In this document: piece after piece, positions 30,951 through 35,074 of the stretch | How positions within the stretch are numbered: position 1 is the first letter of the stretch | How the letters are laid out: each line of letters begins with the position of its first letter | Assembly (NCBI RefSeq): GCF_900101835.1 | Contig: NZ_FNAF01000004.1 | Coordinates: forward strand, 1-35,074 | DNA: 35,074 bases | Source of the DNA: Peptococcus niger | GTDB taxonomy: Bacteria > Bacillota > Peptococcia > Peptococcales > Peptococcaceae | Direction: 5' to 3' | The notes under the pieces: model-generated | The model's input: only the letters and a program-made list of their open reading frames with translations | Told to the model about the DNA's origin: nothing | Databases searched by the model: none | Position numbers and translations under genes: made by a program

Positions 30951-32282
30951 ATGGATTTCAGTCAGGAGTATCAAGAAAAACTGTGTACGCCGGCGGAAGC
31001 GGTGAAGGTGGTAAAAAGTGGCGATTGGGTTGACTACAGTCAAACCTGCTCCATCCCGGTTAAGTTGGACGCGGCTTTGGCCGCACGCCATGCGGAACTG
31101 GCAGATGTGAACATTCGCAGCTCCATTACCATGCAGCCGCTGAAGGTGGTAGAAGAGGGCGAAGGGTCCTTTACCTATAATCCCTGGCATTGCTCCGGGA
31201 TGGACCGTCGCTACATTGACCAGGGCAAGGCCTTCTTTAATCCGATGATGTTCCGCAATGTGGGCAGCTATTATCGCAAAGGCTATGCGCCGGTGGATGT
31301 GCTCATGCTGACCGTTTCGCCGATGGATGCTTACGGCAATTTCAGTACCGGCCTGACCAACTGCTGCGTGCAGGACATTGTTGACGTGGCCAAGTATATT
31401 ATTTTAGAAGTCAACCCCAATATGCCCCGCGTTTATGGGACGACAGGGGACCACATTCATATTTCCCAGGTGAATTGCCTGGTGGAAAGCGATGAAGCCA
31501 TTCCCACTGCAATGGCGCCGGCAGCAACGGAGATTGACCGTAAAATTGCCGAATATATTTTCCCGGAGCTTTCTGACGGGATGACCCTGCAATTGGGGAT
31601 TGGCGGCATGCCCAATGCGCTCGGTGCCTTGGTGGCGGAATCGGACTTAAAGGACATTGGCATGCACACCGAGCTGATGAGTGACGGCTATCTGACCCTC
31701 TACAAGGCGGGTAAGATCACCAATATGAAAAAGGAAATCGACCGCGGCAAGGGGGTCTTTTCCATTGCCAATGGGTCCCGTGAACTCTATGATTTCTTAA
31801 ATGAAAACCAGGGCATTTATTCAGCGCCAATCGGCTATGTGAACCATCCGGAAACCATCAAGCAATTTAAAAATTTCGTTTCCATTAACGGCTGTATTGC
31901 CATGGACCTGTACGGACAGGTTTGCTCCGAATCGGCCGGGACACGCCATATTTCCGGGACCGGCGGGCAGCTGGACTTTGTCACCGGTACTTTTGAGTGT
32001 GTGAACGGCAAGGCCTTTTTGGCCATGAGCTCTACCTTTAAGGATAAAAAGGGGACGGTTCATTCACGGATTTTGCCGAAATTTACCCAGGGGGATATTA
32101 TTACCACCCCTCGGACCCAGGTGCCGACGATTGTCACCGAATACGGCATGGCCCATCAAGTGGGCTTGCCCACCTGGATGCGCGCAGAAAATATCATTAA
32201 CATCGCCCATCCGGATTTCCGTGAAGACTTGATTCAAGCCGCTGAGGCGCAGGGCATTTGGCGCCACAGCAATAAACGGTAA
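30951..32282 (+). CDS. Acyl-CoA:carboxylate CoA-transferase (family I, 4-hydroxybutyrate/butyrate type)
   Basis: A 443-residue enzyme of the acetyl-CoA hydrolase/transferase family. It resembles butyryl-CoA:acetate and 4-hydroxybutyrate CoA-transferases, which swap CoA between short-chain acids in the cytoplasm. The start MDFSQEYQEKLCTPAEAVKVVKSGDWVDY is characteristic. The catalytic glutamate is expected at E241 (MHTELMSDG), following QLGIGGMPNALG; the ISGTGGQLDFVTG segment lies later. GGAGG is seven bases before the ATG at 30951; a longer frame from 30906 includes that site. It is monocistronic, ended by a hairpin. It fits an amino-acid-fermenting, butyrate- or propionate-forming anaerobe. 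Exact acid specificity cannot be stated. Confidence 0.87.
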   Translation: MDFSQEYQEKLCTPAEAVKVVKSGDWVDYSQTCSIPVKLDAALAARHAELADVNIRSSITMQPLKVVEEGEGSFTYNPWHCSGMDRRYIDQGKAFFNPMMFRNVGSYYRKGYAPVDVLMLTVSPMDAYGNFSTGLTNCCVQDIVDVAKYIILEVNPNMPRVYGTTGDHIHISQVNCLVESDEAIPTAMAPAATEIDRKIAEYIFPELSDGMTLQLGIGGMPNALGALVAESDLKDIGMHTELMSDGYLTLYKAGKITNMKKEIDRGKGVFSIANGSRELYDFLNENQGIYSAPIGYVNHPETIKQFKNFVSINGCIAMDLYGQVCSESAGTRHISGTGGQLDFVTGTFECVNGKAFLAMSSTFKDKKGTVHSRILPKFTQGDIITTPRTQVPTIVTEYGMAHQVGLPTWMRAENIINIAHPDFREDLIQAAEAQGIWRHSNKR

Positions 32283-32299
32283 CCCTTTATTGAACAAAG

Positions 32300-32343
32300 A
32301 AACGCCTCTTTTGGTGCTATGGCTGCACCGGAAGAGGCGTTTC
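32300..32343. terminator. Bidirectional terminator between CoA-transferase and DedA genes
   Basis: AACGCCTCTT (32301-32310) pairs with AAGAGGCGTT (32332-32341), with an inner GGTG/CACC stem. Short T and A runs flank it. It sits between two convergent genes. Confidence 0.8.
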
Positions 32344-32356
32344 TTTATGAATATTT

Positions 32357-33064
32357 TTAACGGCGGTGACGGCGGAAGGTATTGCGGTGCCGGTATTGAT
32401 ACCGGTTGTAGGCGATGTAGCCGAGGACGGAGAGGAGGGAGGTGGCGAGGAAGAGGAGGGTGACTTTTATATAATCGCCGCTGACGATGGCATCACCGGC
32501 CATGGCGCTGACTAAGGTGGCCGGAATGCGGGCCAGGTTGCTGATGATGAGAAAATTCAACAAGGTCATGGGGGTTAGGCCTAGCAGGTAGGTGAGGGCA
32601 TCTTTTGGCGTACCGGGAATGAGGAAAAAGATAAAGGTCAGGCCGTGGAGCTTACGTGGATTGGTAAGAAAATCGTAGTTTTCAAGCCGATTGTTGTCAA
32701 AAAAGAAATCGACAAAACGGTTGCCAAAAATTTTTACCAAGCTGAAGGCAAGGGCCGAACCGAGGACCATGCCCAGGGTACAAATGAGGGTGCCATGAAC
32801 CGGTCCGTAGGCGAAGCCGGCGGCAATTTCCAAGGGCCCGGCAGGCACCACAGCGACCAAGACCTGGAAGGCCACGCCGGCGATAAAAATCAGACGGCCG
32901 ATAAAACCGTAGTTTTCCGCCCAGGTACGGACGGCCTCCGCATCCTGCATGCTGCGAAAAATTGGCGCAAAATGCCGTGTGATCAAAACGCCGACAAAAA
33001 TAAGGGCTGCGATAAAGAGTAAAAGCAAGAGTCGGCGCAAACGTTTTCGCATGCGATTGTCCAT
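32357..33064 (-). CDS. TVP38/TMEM64 (DedA/VTT-domain) membrane protein
   Basis: A 235-residue membrane protein with about five to six helices. It shows the VTT/SNARE-associated domain pattern: a VVPAGPLEIAAGFAYGPVHGTL loop (about residues 72-95), KIFGNRFVDFF, and FIFFLIPGTPKDALTYLLGLT (about 150-170). Such proteins are implicated in lipid carrier movement and envelope homeostasis. GGAGGAA precedes the ATG at 33064; the frame from 33214 adds 50 residues without a ribosome site and reaches the terminator region of the next gene. The C-terminus is strongly basic (YQYRHRNTFRRHRR). Confidence 0.82.
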   Translation of the reverse strand: MDNRMRKRLRRLLLLLFIAALIFVGVLITRHFAPIFRSMQDAEAVRTWAENYGFIGRLIFIAGVAFQVLVAVVPAGPLEIAAGFAYGPVHGTLICTLGMVLGSALAFSLVKIFGNRFVDFFFDNNRLENYDFLTNPRKLHGLTFIFFLIPGTPKDALTYLLGLTPMTLLNFLIISNLARIPATLVSAMAGDAIVSGDYIKVTLLFLATSLLSVLGYIAYNRYQYRHRNTFRRHRR

Positions 33065-33160
33065 GAAAATTCCTCCAAATAGGGTTATTGGTCTTATCAT
33101 ATACGCAATAGCGCAAAAAAACAATTGTTTTTGCAGCCGGCTGGATTTTGATGGGATTAG

Positions 33161-33199
33161 AAAAACCGCCCCCCTATCCCGGCGGGAATCAGAGGCGGT
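33161..33199 (-). terminator. Terminator of the threonine ammonia-lyase gene
   Basis: On the minus strand, ACCGCC (33199-33194) pairs with GGCGGT (33170-33165), followed by TTTT. A CCCGGCGGG hairpin lies in the loop. It starts about 19 bases after the stop codon. Confidence 0.75.
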
Positions 33200-33217
33200 G
33201 GCAATATAGGTCAAGCC

Positions 33218-34426
33218 TTATTCGATGACATCGTGGACGGTATAGCCTGCCTGAGTCAAGGCCTGTTTAATTTCTTGAACATGGCGATGGCCGTTGGTGG
33301 AAACGGTGACGTCTACATGAATATTGGAAAAGCGTTTCGTTAGGCTGTAACGGTCATGGGAGATGGAAATGACGTTGGCCCGCAAATCGGCCAGGATGCC
33401 GGTAAACCGGTGCAGTTCGCCGGGACGGTCGGGCAGGTCCAGATAAAACTTAAAGATGCGGTCACGAGAGCGCAAGCCTTTATTGATCATGGATGCCACC
33501 ATGAGCATGTCTACATTGCCGCCGGAAAGGATGCAGGCGACCTGCTTGTTGGCAAAGGGCAGCTTGCGTGCGGCCGCTACTGAGAGCAGGCCGGACGGTT
33601 CCACGACCAGTTTGTGCTGCTCAACGGTTTCTGTAAAGGCTTCCATCAGCTCATAATCGTCAACGACCAGCCAGTCATCGACGAACCGGCGGCAGAGGGC
33701 ATAAGTTTCCACCCCGGCTTCTTTAACGGCGGTGCCGTCAGCGATGGTGGAAACGTCGTCTAGGGTAACGCGGGCTCCGGAGCGGATGGCCGCGCGCATG
33801 GAAGCGGCGTTTTTCGGTTCGACGCCAATGACCCAGCAGTCGGTCTTATGGCTGGCAATACAGGCGGCAATCCCGGCAATTAAACCGCCGCCGCCAACCG
33901 GGACGAGAATGGCGTCCAAGTCCGGTAAGTCGCGGAGCAATTCTAAGGCAATGGTGCCTTGTCCTTCAATGACCGCCAAGTCGTCAAAGGGGTGGACCAT
34001 GGTCAGGCCTTCTTCTTTGGCCAGCCGCATCGCTTCTGCAGCGGCATCGTCATAAGTGGTGCCGACCAGCCGCACTTCAGCCCCTAAAGCTTTGGTCCGC
34101 TTGACTTTAATGAGTGGTGTTGTTTCGGGCATGACCACCACCGCCCGTGCCTTGGCAAAGGCTGCGGCACAGGCAACGCCCTGGGCGTGGTTCCCGGCAG
34201 AAGCGGTGACCAGTCCGTGAGCGCGTTCTTCATCGCTTAAGGAAAAGATTTTATTGCTGGCGCCGCGAATTTTAAAGGCACCGGTGCGCTGCAGGTTTTC
34301 AGGTTTTAAGAAAATGTGGTTGTTGGTCGCAGTGGAAAAATAGGAGGACTCAATAATCGGCGTAGGTAGAAGCATTTGGCGAATGCGTCGGGCCGCCGCT
34401 TCAAAATTAAAGGTTGGATTGGACAT
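33218..34426 (-). CDS. ilvA: Threonine ammonia-lyase with C-terminal ACT domain
   Basis: A 402-residue PLP enzyme converting threonine to 2-oxobutyrate and ammonia. The PLP lysine is K52 (RTGAFKIRGASNK), with ASAGNHAQGVA and the phosphate loop VGGGGLIAG. Residues from about 325 on (KFYLDLPDRPGELHRFTGIL) form one ACT domain for effector binding. This medium length with a single ACT domain matches the ilvA/tdcB-like class common in Bacillota; catabolic or isoleucine roles are both possible. GAGGTG is close before the ATG at 34426. The frame from 34597 adds 57 residues that read through the promoter region and is rejected. The product could feed a CoA-dependent 2-oxobutyrate to propionate route. 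Confidence 0.9.
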   Translation of the reverse strand: MSNPTFNFEAAARRIRQMLLPTPIIESSYFSTATNNHIFLKPENLQRTGAFKIRGASNKIFSLSDEERAHGLVTASAGNHAQGVACAAAFAKARAVVVMPETTPLIKVKRTKALGAEVRLVGTTYDDAAAEAMRLAKEEGLTMVHPFDDLAVIEGQGTIALELLRDLPDLDAILVPVGGGGLIAGIAACIASHKTDCWVIGVEPKNAASMRAAIRSGARVTLDDVSTIADGTAVKEAGVETYALCRRFVDDWLVVDDYELMEAFTETVEQHKLVVEPSGLLSVAAARKLPFANKQVACILSGGNVDMLMVASMINKGLRSRDRIFKFYLDLPDRPGELHRFTGILADLRANVISISHDRYSLTKRFSNIHVDVTVSTNGHRHVQEIKQALTQAGYTVHDVIE

Positions 34427-34463
34427 AAGGCACCTCACAATCATAAAGTGATGATTTGCTTCT

Positions 34464-34492
34464 ATCATAGCACTTTCCGGCGGATTTATAAA
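34464..34492 (-). promoter_or_regulatory. Possible promoter of the threonine ammonia-lyase gene
   Basis: On the minus strand, TTTATA (34492-34487), 17 bases, TATGAT (34469-34464). It is about 40 bases upstream of the start codon. Confidence 0.45.
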
Positions 34493-34536
34493 TGTAAAAG
34501 AGGGCTGGCAATGCCTTATTCCGATGTGAGAATATG

Positions 34537-34575
34537 GCAACTCCCCCGTCATCACAGGTATGGCGGGGGAGTTGC
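34537..34575. repeat. Strong GC-rich hairpin without T-run
   Basis: GCAACTCCCCCG (34537-34548) pairs perfectly with CGGGGGAGTTGC (34564-34575). Four more pairs, one of them G-T, extend the stem, leaving a 7-base loop (CACAGGT). There is no T-run on either strand. It stands between the repeat-protein gene and the ammonia-lyase gene; it may end the former's transcript by an unusual route or protect an RNA end. Confidence 0.6.
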
Positions 34576-34630
34576 TGTTACGAGGACAAGGCATCATGAA
34601 GGCAATTTGTTAGGCCTTTATTTACGGGGG

Positions 34631-35074
34631 TTAATTTTTCTTTTGCTTTTTCTGATGCTTGCCGCTGTTTTTCTTAGCGTCCTTGCGGGGGGCTGGTTCT
34701 GTCATGGCTGCCTTTGCATCGGCGGCTATGGTTTCGGCCCGCTCCTGAAGAGCTGCTTGGTCGGCGGCTTCTTTTTCTAACACGGCACCGGCCTGCTTGC
34801 CAACGGCTTTGGCAGCATCTTTATGTGGCCCTTGGGCCGGTTCAGCAAGTGGCTCTTCGACAATGGCTTCGCGCGCTTTTTCGCTGATTTGACGAGCTTC
34901 CTTCTCGATGGCCTTGGCCTGTGCTTTTTCAGCCTCCAATACATCGCCGGCTTTTTCTGCAACGGCTTTGGCGGCGTCCGCCTTGCCTTTTTTTGCTTTA
35001 TTTTGAACGTCATCCAGCTTTTCTTCAGCCTTTTCTTTTTCCACGACGGCCTTGGCTTTAACGTCAGCAGCCTT
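34631..35074 (-). CDS. Ala/Lys/Glu-rich protein with internal repeats, 5' end outside window
   Basis: An open frame of 147 visible residues entering from the right edge; a GTG at 35044 is only an internal valine, since the frame stays open to 35074. It is built almost wholly of Ala, Lys, Glu, Asp and Gln and should be helical or disordered. A unit of about 40 residues occurs twice: DAAKAVAEKAGDVLEAEKAQ and, about 50 residues later, DAAKAVGKQAGAVLEKEAAD, each going on to a similar second half. The C-terminus is lysine-rich (KKNSGKHQKKQKKN). No signal or membrane segment is visible in this part. It recalls LEA-like or histone H1-like proteins in composition only; function unknown. Confidence 0.6.
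   Translation of the reverse strand, partial: KAADVKAKAVVEKEKAEEKLDDVQNKAKKGKADAAKAVAEKAGDVLEAEKAQAKAIEKEARQISEKAREAIVEEPLAEPAQGPHKDAAKAVGKQAGAVLEKEAADQAALQERAETIAADAKAAMTEPAPRKDAKKNSGKHQKKQKKN

Noticed and set aside
33065-33214. A 50-residue N-terminal extension of the TVP38 protein
   Set aside because: It would start in the terminator region of the neighbouring gene and lacks a ribosome site, while GGAGGAA stands before the ATG at 33064.

Overview
The window looks like chromosome of an anaerobic, amino-acid-fermenting member of the Bacillota (Clostridia or Negativicutes). Supporting signs are strong AGGAGG-type ribosome sites, many U-tailed hairpin terminators, a BceRS-BceAB bacitracin-type module, a family I acyl-CoA:carboxylate CoA-transferase, a catabolic-type threonine ammonia-lyase and the carboxynorspermidine polyamine route. 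The genus cannot be fixed from the sequence alone. No rRNA, tRNA or CRISPR array was seen.

Base composition is mosaic. Two AT-rich blocks (about 1-6120 and 13600-18950) lie in more GC-rich surroundings. The first begins with the right end of an IS200/IS605-type element (tail of tnpA plus right-end hairpin). It continues with a minus-strand operon of YtcJ-like amidohydrolase, GltS-type sodium symporter and an orphan TauA/NMT1-like lipoprotein, with a divergent LysR gene. The second block holds a BCCT transporter, a LysR regulator and a divergent alkaline-phosphatase-superfamily phosphodiesterase. Both blocks pair a LysR regulator, an ion-coupled transporter and a hydrolase, and look like acquired catabolic modules with unknown substrates.

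Between the blocks (6300-13500) are tenA (thiamin salvage), a ZIP metal transporter preceded by a possible structured RNA and a terminator, a type B carboxylesterase, a DUF6508 protein, a PNPOx/Nim-like flavoprotein, an AAC(6')-like acetyltransferase, and a translationally coupled carboxynorspermidine dehydrogenase-decarboxylase operon with a folded leader.

After the second block comes a probably highly expressed arylsulfotransferase-like beta-propeller gene with a near-consensus promoter, an upstream palindrome and a strong terminator. Then follow a nitroreductase, a YfcE-like phosphoesterase, two universal stress proteins and an overlapping run of an atypical pyruvate kinase, an unknown acidic protein and a three-centre CDGSH iron-sulfur protein. 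Next is a BceR-BceS / BceA-BceB system with a visible operator between its halves. The window ends with the CoA-transferase, a DedA/TVP38 membrane protein, threonine ammonia-lyase with an ACT domain, and an Ala/Lys/Glu-rich internally repeated protein that runs off the right edge.

Many start codons were placed by ribosome-binding site rather than by the longest open frame; each case is noted.
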